A stretch of 64,000 bases of DNA from CANKHA01 sp963750965 (GTDB lineage: Bacteria; Pseudomonadota; Alphaproteobacteria; Rhizobiales; Xanthobacteraceae), in NCBI GenBank assembly GCA_963750965.1, contig CAVVSK010000026.1:44116-108115 (forward strand), written 5' to 3'. Positions 42,900 to 52,142 of this stretch are shown piece by piece. The notes beneath the pieces are model-generated. The model was not told the origin of the DNA, made no database searches, and saw only the letters and a program-made list of their open reading frames with translations. A program made the position numbers and the translations under genes. Each line of letters begins with the position of its first letter. Position 1 is the first letter of the stretch.

Positions 42900-43280
42900 A
42901 TGGCTCGCTCATTATTCCTGCCCAGCGCACGACAAACCAACTGGCTGCTGATTGTCGGATTTCTGTCGCTCGGCTACGCACTCTATCTGCGTTATACCGC
43001 GATCGAAGTTCCGGTTGTGGCGCTGGCCTGCCAGGCAGGCCTCGACACCTGGCTCTGTTTCGCGCGCAAAACGGCCACGACATTATTCCAGCATTCCGTA
43101 TTCGGTGGAGTCGCACTTGGCGTTGCGGTTCTCAACCTGTTGCGGCCGTCGGTGGTGCTGGTTGCCGTGGCGCTTGCCGCAGCCGGTCTCGGCATCGTTC
43201 TTTATAACGTGACGCTGTCGGCTTTCGCCGTGGCCCTGCTGGTGCTCAGTCTGGCGCGGCCCGTGAGCGCAGCAGAGTAA
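42900..43280 (+). CDS. Four-helix membrane protein of the glucan locus
   Basis: 126 residues with four predicted membrane segments (LLIVGFLSLGYALYLRY, QHSVFGGVALGVAVLNLL and two more). ACQAGLDTWLCFARKT in the first loop has two cysteines. No function known. Its last 35 bases overlap the 3' end of the convergent GH17 gene. Start at ATG 42900; ribosome binding site weak. Confidence 0.7.
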   Translation: MARSLFLPSARQTNWLLIVGFLSLGYALYLRYTAIEVPVVALACQAGLDTWLCFARKTATTLFQHSVFGGVALGVAVLNLLRPSVVLVAVALAAAGLGIVLYNVTLSAFAVALLVLSLARPVSAAE

Positions 43281-44838
43281 GGGCGAGCACGAGCAGCGCG
43301 CCGCTGCACCAGAGTGCCTGCCAATTGGCGAAACTTTCGTTGATCGCGATATAGATCGCGCAGAGCGCGAGTATGGACGCCATCACGACTTCGGCCGCGC
43401 CGCGTGCGCCTGTCGCCGGACGCGTGAGGCCAAGAACGAGATAAGGCATGACCGCCGCGGTCAGCGGAGCGAAAGCGAAATCGCGGTAGCGCGGATCAAA
43501 GGCAAGACCGAGCGCGCGCTCCAGCGCCAGCACGCCGATCAAAACCAGAAGAGCACCGAGCGCGAAGCGCAGCGGATCGCGCAGACGATCGGGCGCACGC
43601 GCCAGTACCTGCGCGAATGCCGGAATGGTGCTCCCGGAGGTCACCGCCGCGGCGGTCACAAGCGGCGCTGCAAGTGCAACGGCGAGCAGCGCGAGCGAGC
43701 GAAACCATCCGCCGACGCCGAGGCTTTCGATCGGCACATTCACCACTGCCCATCCGGCGAGAAGTCCGGGAGCGGCCGCAATCGCTGCCACTGCCAGCCA
43801 CTGCCTGGAATCCGCTTCTCGCCGGCGCGCGGTCCAGGCCGCCGCGAAGGTCAGAAAAGCCAGCCCAATCCCTCCGGCCGCCTGCCAAATCCACATTGGA
43901 TGGTTCGATACCGCACCACCCCACGCGAATTTGATCTGCCGCGTTTCGCCATCCATCAAGCCCCAATGGCCGCCGACGGTACCCTCGTGAACACGTTTCC
44001 AAGATTGGTCGAAAGCCTCGATCAAATTGACGCGGAAGTTCTCCCGCTTGGCGAGCGTCAGCACGTCATGCAGAACCCGGGCCTGGTTCACCGGCGAGGG
44101 CAAGGCGCCTTCCCGCATTCGCCCCGCGCTCGGCCAGCCGGTTTCTCCAATCAGAATCTCCTTGCCGGGAAAAGCCGCCGCGACTTTGCGCCGGATCGCC
44201 TCGAGATGCGCTCCGGCTTCGTTGGCCGGGATCGGGAAGTCCTCCCAATAAGGCAGGATGTGGATGGTGACGAAATCGACCGCCTCAAGCAGCGCCGGAT
44301 TGCGCAGCCAGAACTCCCAGACATCGGCATAGGTCACCGGTACCGGGACCTGCGATTTCACCCTCCGGATGACTTCAAGGAGGTCCGCCGCCGACATCTC
44401 TCCCCGCAGCAGCACTTCATTGCCGACCACGAGCGCGGTGATGACGTCGGGGTAGCGCTTTGCCAGATCGATGGCGGTTTGGATTTGGTAGCGGTTTTTT
44501 TCCGGCTCGCCCGAAAGCCACAGCCCCTGAATGACCTTCAACCCGTGGCGTTTGGCAATCTCGGGGACCTGGTCGAGGCTGTAGTCCGTCGAATAGGTGC
44601 GTATGCAGCCCGTAACCGGGGCGAGCAGAGCCAGATCTTCGTCGATCTGCCGGGGCTCGATCCGGGTGGCGGGATCGAAGGGGGACTGGCCCGGGCGAAA
44701 TGGCGCATAGGAAACGCAGTTGAGCTTTTCGCCCGGTTGCAGGGGCGAAGGCGGCATCTGAACCGGGGTGCCGAGTGCCCACCACAGCGCGAAGATCACC
44801 GCCGTCAAAACCGCAAACAGCGCTAAGGGAAGGCGCAT
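43246..44838 (-). CDS. Membrane-bound glycoside hydrolase family 17-like protein
   Basis: 530 residues. An N-terminal membrane anchor precedes a GH17-like domain (about 35-320) with the acid/base in VVGNEVLLRGE and the nucleophile in LIGETGWPSAGR. GH17 enzymes cleave or transfer beta-1,3-glucan. About seven membrane segments follow (about 325-525). The hydrolase part is homologous to the N-terminal half of the NdvC-like protein at 45750 (same C(V)SYAPF, HILPYWE and GWPSAG motifs), so a paralogous pair sits in divergent orientation. Likely role: trimming or transferring of periplasmic beta-glucan. Confidence 0.88.
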   Translation of the reverse strand: MRLPLALFAVLTAVIFALWWALGTPVQMPPSPLQPGEKLNCVSYAPFRPGQSPFDPATRIEPRQIDEDLALLAPVTGCIRTYSTDYSLDQVPEIAKRHGLKVIQGLWLSGEPEKNRYQIQTAIDLAKRYPDVITALVVGNEVLLRGEMSAADLLEVIRRVKSQVPVPVTYADVWEFWLRNPALLEAVDFVTIHILPYWEDFPIPANEAGAHLEAIRRKVAAAFPGKEILIGETGWPSAGRMREGALPSPVNQARVLHDVLTLAKRENFRVNLIEAFDQSWKRVHEGTVGGHWGLMDGETRQIKFAWGGAVSNHPMWIWQAAGGIGLAFLTFAAAWTARRREADSRQWLAVAAIAAAPGLLAGWAVVNVPIESLGVGGWFRSLALLAVALAAPLVTAAAVTSGSTIPAFAQVLARAPDRLRDPLRFALGALLVLIGVLALERALGLAFDPRYRDFAFAPLTAAVMPYLVLGLTRPATGARGAAEVVMASILALCAIYIAINESFANWQALWCSGALLVLALTLLRSRAAPD

Positions 44839-45054
44839 CCGCGCTCCGCTGACCAGGAATCGGCTGGGATTACTTTGCTACAGACCGGTGCCAAAGGTGT
44901 GGCTCTTAATCAAGACTGTTAAGGGCCCTGGACATGTGGCCGCAGTTCCGCAAAGTAAGCAAACCGAACGTCGGCTGCGCCTTGTCGTATTCCTGTCGGA
45001 ATCTAATGCGCAGGTGGGCGTTCCTGTTGGGGTGGCGTCAAGCAAGCAAAGAGT

Positions 45055-45561
45055 ATGATGGGTTTCTTTCCGCGTCTGCTGCCGGCCGCGCTCTGTGCGG
45101 CGGCCATGTCCTTTTCGGCCCTGCCGGCGCTGGCCCAAAGCGGCGAGCTGAGGCCTGACCAGCAGAGCCAATCCGGCGCGGCGGGTGAGAGCGGCAAAAA
45201 TGGCCCAAAAAATGACGGGCTGGCTGAAGCCGCTACGACCTTGAATGGCCCTGCCGGGGATGCCGAATGCGTCTGGCTGGGACGTCGCGTGGTCAGCCTC
45301 CTGTGGCGCGACGATCTGGATACGGCTTTCCGCCATCTCGACCTCTATGACCGGTTCGGCTGCCCCGCCGGCCATATCCAGGCAACCTTCCGCTGTGTCG
45401 TCCGCCAGGGTCCTTTCGAGAAGGCGCCCGAAGGCAAAACCCCGGAAGGCAAGGCTCCCGAAAGCCTGAACAGCCGCGTGCACGCCTGTTGGATCAATCC
45501 CGGTCCGGCCAACCCGCAAGACGCCCCGGCGGCGACCATCGCAAACCCCGCCCGGCGATGA
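45055..45561 (+). CDS. Small secreted protein, putative beta-glucan biosynthesis factor
   Basis: 168 residues. Signal peptide (MMGFFPRLLPAALCAAAMSF...ALAQ). The mature domain DAECVWLGRRVVSLLWRDDL, DTAFRHLDLYDRFGCP and IQATFRCVVR has four conserved-looking cysteines. To my knowledge proteins of this type beside ndvC in Bradyrhizobium are annotated as beta-1,3/1,6-glucan biosynthesis proteins, without a known mechanism. It lies about 190 bases upstream of the ndvC-like gene on the same strand. A tandem EGK(T/A)PE repeat occurs near residue 123. Confidence 0.75.
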   Translation: MMGFFPRLLPAALCAAAMSFSALPALAQSGELRPDQQSQSGAAGESGKNGPKNDGLAEAATTLNGPAGDAECVWLGRRVVSLLWRDDLDTAFRHLDLYDRFGCPAGHIQATFRCVVRQGPFEKAPEGKTPEGKAPESLNSRVHACWINPGPANPQDAPAATIANPARR

Positions 45562-45749
45562 ATGGCCGCTCATCTACGTTTCGCTTATTTAATCCTAGCC
45601 TCCGATGACCGCCCTTAATTTGCCATCACGCGTACCTTACTTGCTGCAGTAATGGACGCTGAGTTAGGCTGTTTTCGGACGCTCTTGCTCGAGCCCAAGG
45701 GACGGGGTTCGGGTCCAATTTTAATGCCCCGCTTTGGTAGTTGATTTCG

Positions 45750-48686
45750 ATGCGTAGCATAATTGCCGTCATCACGCTCGTTGCATGCGTGCATGCTGGT
45801 GTTTGGGCATTCGCAGGCAACAAAACGGCGGCGCCGAATTTTAACGGTGGCCAACTTAACAGCGTCTCATACACACCATTCAATCCGCAGGTTCGGAATG
45901 ACAATTCCGCTGCCAACCTTCGACAAATTCGTGCCGACATGCGCACGCTCGCGCCTACGACGCGTGCGGTGCGTACCTATACCGCGACCAACGGCGTTGA
46001 ACTCGTTCCCGCCGCCGCCGCTGAGCAGGGCCTGAAGGTCACTGTTGGCGCTTGGATCGACAAGCCCTATCCGAACGACGACAAAGCAAAGAAGCTGGAA
46101 GATTGCGGTCCAAGCGGAGTCCCTGCGAACTCAGGATTCGCCGCGAACTCAGCGGAACTCCGGAGCGCGATCGATCTCGCCAAGCGCAATAACAACGTCA
46201 ACGGCATCGTGGTCGGCAACGAAACGATCTTCGCTGGGCTTTTGCATCCGGGTAACTGCGATCAGTTGGTTTTTGACGCTCAGAAAATGGCCGATCGAAA
46301 TCTGGCCGCCTTGCCCGGTTGGGTAGAGAACATCCCCGACGAAATGAAGCTGACCGAACAGCAGAACGCGGAGCTGACCGCGGCCACCACGCCGCAACAG
46401 CTGACTAAGGTCAGGGAGAAGATCGCCGTCCACAGGCTGACCAAGCTCATCCAGCGCGTGAAGAAACAGAGCCCGGTGCCGGTGACCACCGGTGAAATCT
46501 GGAGCGTGTGGCGCGATTATCCGGAGCTTGTCTCCGCCGTCGACTACATCGGCGTACACATCCTGCCTTACTGGGAAGGCGTGTCGGAAAAGGCTGCCGT
46601 CGATGCTGCAATCGGCGCCCACGACACCTTGCGCCGTCTCTATCCCGGCAAGCGCATCGTCATCGCCGAGTTCGGCTGGCCGAGCGCCGGTTATAATTTC
46701 AAGAACGCCAATCCGGGACGCGTCGAGCAGGCCACCGTGCTCCGCGACTTTGCTGCGCGCGCCGAGGCCTATGGTATCGACTACAACATTATCGAAGCGC
46801 TCGATCAGCCATGGAAGATCGCCGAAGGCAGCGTCGGCGCGTACTGGGGTCTGTTCGACGCCAAGCGCCAGCCAAAGTTCACCTGGGCCGGACCGATTGG
46901 CGATCCCGATCACTGGAAACTGGCCGGCCTTGCGCTTCTGCTCGCGCTTTTGTTCTCGCTGCCCACGCTCGCGCTCAGCGCGCCGACGGTCTGGCAGGCT
47001 GCCACACTGGCCGCGTCCGCGAATGTGGTCGGCGCCTGGTTCGCCATCGTCTTCTCGTTCTGGGACAAACATTATTTCGTGCCGGGTGCGGCCTTCGCAC
47101 TCGGGCTTGGACTGTTGCTGCTGATCCCCCTGGTCGCGATCGCCTTTGCCCGTGTTGATGACATCGCCGCCATCGCCTTCGGCCGCAAACCGCGCCGGCT
47201 GGTGCTGGCCGTTTCGCCATCCATCGTGCCGGAGGAACAAACCCTCGCGCCGAAAGTGTCGATTCACATTCCGGCGTATTGCGAGCCACCGGAGATGCTG
47301 AAGGCAACGCTCGATTCCGTCGCGCGCCTTGAATATCCGAATTTTGAATGCGTGGTCGTGGTCAACAACACGCCCGATCCCGCCTTCTGGCAACCGATCC
47401 AGGAGCACTGCCTTACGCTTGGCGAACGGTTCAAATTCGTGAATGCGGACAACCTGCCCGGATTCAAGGCCGGCGCGCTGCGCCTCGCGCTCGCGCACAC
47501 CGCGCCCGATGCGGAAGTGATCGGCATCATCGACGCCGACTACGCCGTGCAGCCGGACTGGCTGAAGGATCTTGCCCCGCTGTTCGCCGATCCCAAGGTT
47601 GCCCTGGTGCAGGCGCCGCAGGATCACCGCGACGGCGACCGCAGCGTCATGCACCATGCCATGAACGGCGAGTATGCCGGCTTCTTCGATATCGGCATGG
47701 TTCAGCGCAACGAGGTCAACGCCATCATCGTCCACGGCACGATGTGCCTGATCCGCCGCGCCGCGCTTGAACAGGCTGGCGGCTGGTCGAGCGACACCAT
47801 CTGCGAGGATACCGATCTCGGTCTCAGCATTTTGGAGAACGGCTGGCTCGCTCATTATACCAACCGCCGTTACGGCTATGGCCTGCTGCCCGACACGTTC
47901 GAGGCGTACAAGAAACAGCGCCACCGTTGGGCCTATGGCGGCTTCCAGATTTTGAGAAAGCACTGGCGGCGTTTTCTGCCGGGCGCCAGCCTGCTCAGCC
48001 GCGAACAGAAGCGCGAGTTCGGGCTCGGTTGGCTGAACTGGCTCGGCGCCGAATGCATCGGCGTCGCCGTTGCCATCCTCAATCTGATTTGGGTGCCGTT
48101 CGTCGCCTTTGCCGGCATCGCCATTCCCGACACCATCCTGACCATCCCGATCTTGGCTGCCTTTGTGGTTTCCGTGGTCCATTTCGCGGCGCTCTATCGC
48201 TTGCGCGTGGCCATTCCGCTGCGCCAGCTGATCATTACCGTGTTGGCAGCCATGTCGGTGCAGTGGACGGTCGCGCGTGCGGTCACCCATGGCCTGATTT
48301 GGGAGCATCTACCCTTCGTGCGCACCGCCAAGGGCGGCGGCGGCAAGCGCGGCCATGATTTCCCGGCTTTCTGGGAATCGGTGCTGGCCGCGCTGCTGCT
48401 GGTTGCCGCTGTCGTCCTGGTTGCGACCAATTACAAGGAAGTGCGCGAGATCAATATTTTTGCCGCCGTGCTGGTGGTGCAGAGCTTGCCTTTCATGGCC
48501 GCCGTCGTCATGGCGGTGGTCGAGGGCACCAGGCTCAACGACTTCGCCTATTGGCGCAGCATCGAGACCCGCACCGCCGAACTTCTATTGCGGCGGCCTG
48601 CGACTGCCGCCGTGGCGGGGACGCCTGTCGTGGCTGACGCACCGGTCCGTTCCGACCAAAGCGTTGAGACCGCGCCGCAAGCTTAA
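45750..48686 (+). CDS. ndvC: NdvC-like beta-glucan synthase (GH17-GT2 fusion)
   Basis: 978 residues. An N-terminal signal/anchor is followed by a GH17-like domain (about 30-390) with the acid/base in VVGNETIF and the nucleophile in VIAEFGWPSAG. Membrane segments come next (about 395-475), then a GT2 glycosyltransferase domain (about 505-750) with VSIHIPAYCEPPEMLKATLD, the DAD motif (GIIDADYAV), the ED motif (TICEDTDLG) and QRHRW, then four or five C-terminal membrane segments. This is the architecture of Bradyrhizobium NdvC, needed for cyclic beta-1,3/1,6-glucan. No ndvB-like gene is in the window. The ATG at 45750 was chosen over an upstream TTG. Confidence 0.92.
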   Translation: MRSIIAVITLVACVHAGVWAFAGNKTAAPNFNGGQLNSVSYTPFNPQVRNDNSAANLRQIRADMRTLAPTTRAVRTYTATNGVELVPAAAAEQGLKVTVGAWIDKPYPNDDKAKKLEDCGPSGVPANSGFAANSAELRSAIDLAKRNNNVNGIVVGNETIFAGLLHPGNCDQLVFDAQKMADRNLAALPGWVENIPDEMKLTEQQNAELTAATTPQQLTKVREKIAVHRLTKLIQRVKKQSPVPVTTGEIWSVWRDYPELVSAVDYIGVHILPYWEGVSEKAAVDAAIGAHDTLRRLYPGKRIVIAEFGWPSAGYNFKNANPGRVEQATVLRDFAARAEAYGIDYNIIEALDQPWKIAEGSVGAYWGLFDAKRQPKFTWAGPIGDPDHWKLAGLALLLALLFSLPTLALSAPTVWQAATLAASANVVGAWFAIVFSFWDKHYFVPGAAFALGLGLLLLIPLVAIAFARVDDIAAIAFGRKPRRLVLAVSPSIVPEEQTLAPKVSIHIPAYCEPPEMLKATLDSVARLEYPNFECVVVVNNTPDPAFWQPIQEHCLTLGERFKFVNADNLPGFKAGALRLALAHTAPDAEVIGIIDADYAVQPDWLKDLAPLFADPKVALVQAPQDHRDGDRSVMHHAMNGEYAGFFDIGMVQRNEVNAIIVHGTMCLIRRAALEQAGGWSSDTICEDTDLGLSILENGWLAHYTNRRYGYGLLPDTFEAYKKQRHRWAYGGFQILRKHWRRFLPGASLLSREQKREFGLGWLNWLGAECIGVAVAILNLIWVPFVAFAGIAIPDTILTIPILAAFVVSVVHFAALYRLRVAIPLRQLIITVLAAMSVQWTVARAVTHGLIWEHLPFVRTAKGGGGKRGHDFPAFWESVLAALLLVAAVVLVATNYKEVREINIFAAVLVVQSLPFMAAVVMAVVEGTRLNDFAYWRSIETRTAELLLRRPATAAVAGTPVVADAPVRSDQSVETAPQA

Positions 48687-48775
48687 ATCTTGCTCTTCGC
48701 GGTTCTTCGTCCGCGCATTGTCATGCGCGCCGCCGCGCCGTAACATTACGCCGCAATCACCAATGGGAGGATGAC

Positions 48776-50260
48776 ATGACGGTTACAGCGCTTCGGGATT
48801 CAACGGACGCCAAAGGCCGGTCGCCGCTTCCCACCCACCGCGATCTCTATTATGGCGGAGCCTGGCATGAGCCGCAGGGCGGCTACGCCGAGACCATCAA
48901 TCCGGCCACCGGCGAAAGCCTGGGTAACGCGCCCAACGCCAATGCCGCCGACGTCGATGCCGCCGCGAAGGCCGCGCATAAGGCCTTCCAGGAGTGGCGT
49001 AAGGTCAAGCCAACCGATCGCGCGGCGCTGATGCGTAAGGTTTCCGCGGTAATTCGCGCCAATGCCGAAGAATTTGCGCTTATCGACTCGCTCAACTGCG
49101 GCAATCCGCTGACAGCGCTCCGCCGCGACATTGGCAACGCCGCCGCTGCCATCGATTATTTTGCCGGCCTCGTGCTGCAGGTCCACGGATCCACCATCCC
49201 GCTCGGCGAGGATGTCGTGAACATGACCGTGCGCGAGCCGGTCGGCGTGGTTGGCCGCATCGTCGCCTATAACCACCCCTTTGCCTTCACCGCCGCGAAA
49301 TTCGGCGCCGTGCTGGGCGCCGGCTGCACCATGGTGGTGAAAGCCGCGTATCAGGCGCCGCTCTCGGCTTATCGCCTGATGGAGTTGATCGACGGCATCC
49401 TGCCGCCGGGCGTGGTCAATGTGATCAGCGGCGGCGTCGAATGCGGGCAGGCCATGGTGGCGCATCCGCTGATTGCCAAGATGAGCCTCGTGGGCAGCGC
49501 GCCCACCGGACGCGCCGTGGCAAAGGGCGCGGCGGATCGCCTCAAGCATGTGGAGCTCGAGCTCGGCGGCAAGAATGCGCTGATCGTTTATCCGGATGCC
49601 GATCTCAAGAAGGCGATCAAGGTTGCCATCTCCGGCATGAACTTCTCCTGGTGTGGCCAGTCCTGCGGATCGATGTCGCGTCTCTTCATTCACGAGAAGG
49701 TTTATGAAGAAGTGCTCAAGGGCGTCGTCGACGGCATTGCGAAGATCAAGCCGGGCAATCCGCTGGACGAGAACTGCCAGATGGGCGCCCTCATCTCGAA
49801 GGCGCAGTTCGACAAGGTGATGTCTTATATCGAGATCGCGAAGAAAGAGGGCGCCAGGCTAATGACCGGCGGCAAGGCCTCCGATGATCCTAAACTGAAA
49901 GGCGGCTTCTTCGTCGAGCCGACGGTGTTCGCCGACGTCAATCAGAGCATGCGCATCGCCAATGAAGAGGTGTTTGGGCCGATCCTCTCGGTGCTGAAAT
50001 GGTCCGACGAAGAAAAGATGTACGCCGACGTCAACGCGGTGGAATACGGCCTCACCGGCGCGGTCTTTACCTCGAATATCAGCACCGCGCATAAAGCCGC
50101 GCGGCGGATCGAGGCGGGCTATGTCTGGGTCAACACCGCCGGTGGCCAGGCGCTTGGCACGCCCTATGGCGGCATCAAACAGTCAGGCTATGGCCGCGAC
50201 AAGGTGATCGAGGAGATGCTCTCGAATACCCACGTCAAGAACATCGCTATCGCGCTGTAG
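48776..50260 (+). CDS. Aldehyde dehydrogenase family protein
   Basis: 494 residues. NAD(P)-dependent oxidation of an aldehyde. Motifs: GRIVAYNHPFAFTAAKFGAV (cofactor loop, in place of the usual PWN), ELGGKNALIVYPDADLKKAI with the general-base glutamate (about residue 262), and the nucleophile in WCGQSCGSMSR (about residues 292-302). Similar to betaine-aldehyde or other omega-amino aldehyde dehydrogenases, but the substrate is not set by sequence. AGGATGAC precedes the ATG. No coupled gene. Confidence 0.93.
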   Translation: MTVTALRDSTDAKGRSPLPTHRDLYYGGAWHEPQGGYAETINPATGESLGNAPNANAADVDAAAKAAHKAFQEWRKVKPTDRAALMRKVSAVIRANAEEFALIDSLNCGNPLTALRRDIGNAAAAIDYFAGLVLQVHGSTIPLGEDVVNMTVREPVGVVGRIVAYNHPFAFTAAKFGAVLGAGCTMVVKAAYQAPLSAYRLMELIDGILPPGVVNVISGGVECGQAMVAHPLIAKMSLVGSAPTGRAVAKGAADRLKHVELELGGKNALIVYPDADLKKAIKVAISGMNFSWCGQSCGSMSRLFIHEKVYEEVLKGVVDGIAKIKPGNPLDENCQMGALISKAQFDKVMSYIEIAKKEGARLMTGGKASDDPKLKGGFFVEPTVFADVNQSMRIANEEVFGPILSVLKWSDEEKMYADVNAVEYGLTGAVFTSNISTAHKAARRIEAGYVWVNTAGGQALGTPYGGIKQSGYGRDKVIEEMLSNTHVKNIAIAL

Positions 50261-50266
50261 TTTTTC

Positions 50267-50339
50267 CGCTCACCCCCGCGCAAGCGGGGATCCGGCTCTT
50301 CCGACGTTCGTGGATTCCCGCTTTCGCGAGAATGAGCGG
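50267..50339. repeat. Paired palindromic intergenic repeat
   Basis: Two hairpins in tandem: CCCCGC-GCAA-GCGGGG and a second with ATTCCCG / CGAGAAT arms. This CCCCGCGCAAGCGGGG plus GATTCCCGCTTTCGCG arrangement is a widespread dispersed repeat in alphaproteobacteria. It lies between the stops of the aldehyde dehydrogenase and the M20 gene and could end both transcripts. Confidence 0.7.
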
Positions 50340-50347
50340 CGTTGCGG

Positions 50348-51520
50348 CTATTCCGCCAGCGCGGTCTCCACCAGTCGCACCCAATAGGACGTTCCGACCG
50401 GGATCGCTTCATCATTAAAGTCATAAGCCTGATGATGCAGGCCGGCGGTATCGCCATTGCCGACAAAGATGAAAGCGCCGGGCCGCGCTTCCAGCATGTA
50501 GGAAAAATCCTCCGCGCCCATCACTGGCGCCATGTCGGTGTCCACCCGCTCGGCACCGGTCACTTCCGCCGCCACCTGCGCCGCAAAGGCGGTCTGCTGC
50601 TCGTGATTGTGCGTGACCGGATAGCCCCGGCGATAAGTCAGCGTGACCTTGGCGCCGTAGGCGTTCGCAATTCCCTCCACCAATTCATGCAGTCGGCGCT
50701 CCAAGAGATCGCGCACTTCCGGCACAAAGCTGCGCGCGGTGCCGCGCAGCTGCGCAGTCTGCGGAATGATATTCTCGGCGGTGCCAGCCTGGAACACGCA
50801 GATCGAAATGACCGCGGCATCGATGGGATTGACATTGCGCGCCACCACCGACTGCACCTGGCTGATGATTTGCGCGCCGACCAGGATCGGATCGATAGCG
50901 AATTGCGGCCGCGCCGCATGTCCGCCGACGCCTTCGATGTCGATAATGATAGTATCGGTCGCCGCCATTACCGGCCCCGACCGGATGGCGAAATGCCCGA
51001 CCGGCAGGCCGGGAAAGTTATGCATGCCGTAGACTTCCTCGATCCGAAAACGGTCCATCAGCCCGTCGTTGATCATCGCCTTGGCGCCGGCGCCGCCCTC
51101 CTCCGCCGGCTGGAAGATCACCGCCGCCGTGCCGGCGAAATTGCGCGTCTCGGTGAGATATTTTGCGGCGCCGAGCAGCATGGCGGTATGGCCGTCATGC
51201 CCGCAGGCATGCATCTTGCCGGGATACTGCGAGGCATAAGGCGCGCCGGTGGCTTCCGTGATCGGCAGAGCATCCATGTCGGCGCGTAGCCCAATCACCC
51301 GCTCGCCGCCCTTGGCGGGACGCCGCCCGCGGATCAGGCCGACGACCCCGGTGCGCCCGAGTCCGGTCGCGACCTCGTCGCAGCCAAAGGCGCGGAGCTT
51401 TTCGGCCACGCTCGCCGCCGTGCGATGCACATCGTAAAGCAGCTCCGGATGCGCGTGGATGTCGCGCCGCCAGCCGGTTATTTCGCCGTGCATGGCGGCG
51501 ATACGGTTATTGATCGGCAT
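50348..51520 (-). CDS. M20 family amidohydrolase (hippurate hydrolase-like)
   Basis: 390 residues. Zinc-dependent amidase of the M20D group that cleaves N-acyl amino acids or similar amides. Motifs: RRDIHAHPELLYD at the N-terminus, HACGHDGHTAMLLGAAKYL (metal ligands, about residues 110-120) and FQPAEEGGAGAKAMINDG with the catalytic glutamate. The dimerisation domain lies between (ADTIIIDIEGVGGHAA, TVNP-like region ARNVNPIDAAV). No partner gene; convergent with the aldehyde dehydrogenase. Confidence 0.94.
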   Translation of the reverse strand: MPINNRIAAMHGEITGWRRDIHAHPELLYDVHRTAASVAEKLRAFGCDEVATGLGRTGVVGLIRGRRPAKGGERVIGLRADMDALPITEATGAPYASQYPGKMHACGHDGHTAMLLGAAKYLTETRNFAGTAAVIFQPAEEGGAGAKAMINDGLMDRFRIEEVYGMHNFPGLPVGHFAIRSGPVMAATDTIIIDIEGVGGHAARPQFAIDPILVGAQIISQVQSVVARNVNPIDAAVISICVFQAGTAENIIPQTAQLRGTARSFVPEVRDLLERRLHELVEGIANAYGAKVTLTYRRGYPVTHNHEQQTAFAAQVAAEVTGAERVDTDMAPVMGAEDFSYMLEARPGAFIFVGNGDTAGLHHQAYDFNDEAIPVGTSYWVRLVETALAE

Positions 51521-51681
51521 CGATTAACTCTTTCACGCTGGTATGAAGGGGGAGTGTAGCAAAATCCGGCCCGCTTCGGGCGGGGCTTTTTCGCCGCGAT
51601 TTGCGGCATAAATCGATAATTGCCGGATCTTTAGCGGCGCTATTGACCCCATCCTGACCCGCCCGTAAACCACGCCCGGGC

Positions 51682-51757
51682 GAGCGCGTAGCTCAGATGG
51701 TAGAGCACCTGACTTTTAATCAGGTGGTCGTGGGTTCGAGTCCCACCGCGCTCACCA
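51682..51757 (+). tRNA. tRNA-Lys(UUU)
   Basis: 76 bases with encoded CCA. Acceptor stem GAGCGCG / CGCGCTC, discriminator A, D arm GCTC..GAGC, anticodon stem CCTGA / TCAGG with loop CTTTTAA (anticodon TTT), T arm GTGGG-TTCGAGT-CCCAC. It marks the left edge of the second accessory region. Confidence 0.97.
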
Positions 51758-51793
51758 GCAAAATCAAGGGTTTCTTGCACCTTTAGGCCCGCC

Positions 51794-51830
51794 TGCTTCC
51801 CAGAAAACTTCATTGGGAAGCACATGGGAA
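51794..51830. other. Hairpin and 11-base-period TGGGAA repeats after tRNA-Lys
   Basis: TGCTTCCCA (51794-51802) pairs with TGGGAAGCA (51814-51822), and TGGGAA recurs at 51825, 11 bases after the first. The paired direct repeat with an 11-base period mirrors the GGTGGCA pairs around the tRNA-Ser copies, so it may be an integrase arm site of another specificity. It could equally be a terminator-like hairpin after the tRNA. Confidence 0.45.
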
Positions 51831-52085
51831 ACACGGTGTTGTGATCGCGGTTTTTTAGGATTCCACTTCCCTAAGCACGAAGTGCAGGAAGTGCAGAATG
51901 GTGGCGATGCGAGGGTCCGGCTGCTCACGACGCCAGCGGCAACTCGCTAGGCGCTCGCCCGGTTCAGAAATTTCTAACGAATTTTTGCTTTGCTTTCGAG
52001 CAGACCTATTTCCCGTTGGATCGGCTGGGATATTTCATGGGCAGGAAAACACGTCCTGGCGACACTGTTCTCATTGAGCCCCAGA

Positions 52086-52121
52086 GTCATCGATGACCGA
52101 GTCGCGCCCGTCATCGATGAC
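52086..52121. promoter_or_regulatory. Two identical 12-base palindromes, possible operator
   Basis: GTCATCGATGAC, a perfect palindrome, occurs at 52086-52097 and again at 52110-52121, exactly 24 bases apart centre to centre (about two helical turns, same face). They lie just upstream of the broken PilZ gene. No regulator gene is adjacent. Confidence 0.45.
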
Positions 52122-52142
52122 CGCAGAGTAAGTGGCGGTGGT

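Noticed and set aside
46149..48308. 719-codon open frame antisense to the NdvC-like gene
   Set aside because: Long antisense frames are common in GC-rich genes; its product is histidine- and arginine-rich and non-protein-like, while the sense strand has clear GH17 and GT2 motifs.
51640..51834. Minus-strand frame with GGTRTHDHLIKSQVLYHLSY
   Set aside because: This is antisense translation of tRNA-Lys, a well-known spurious protein.
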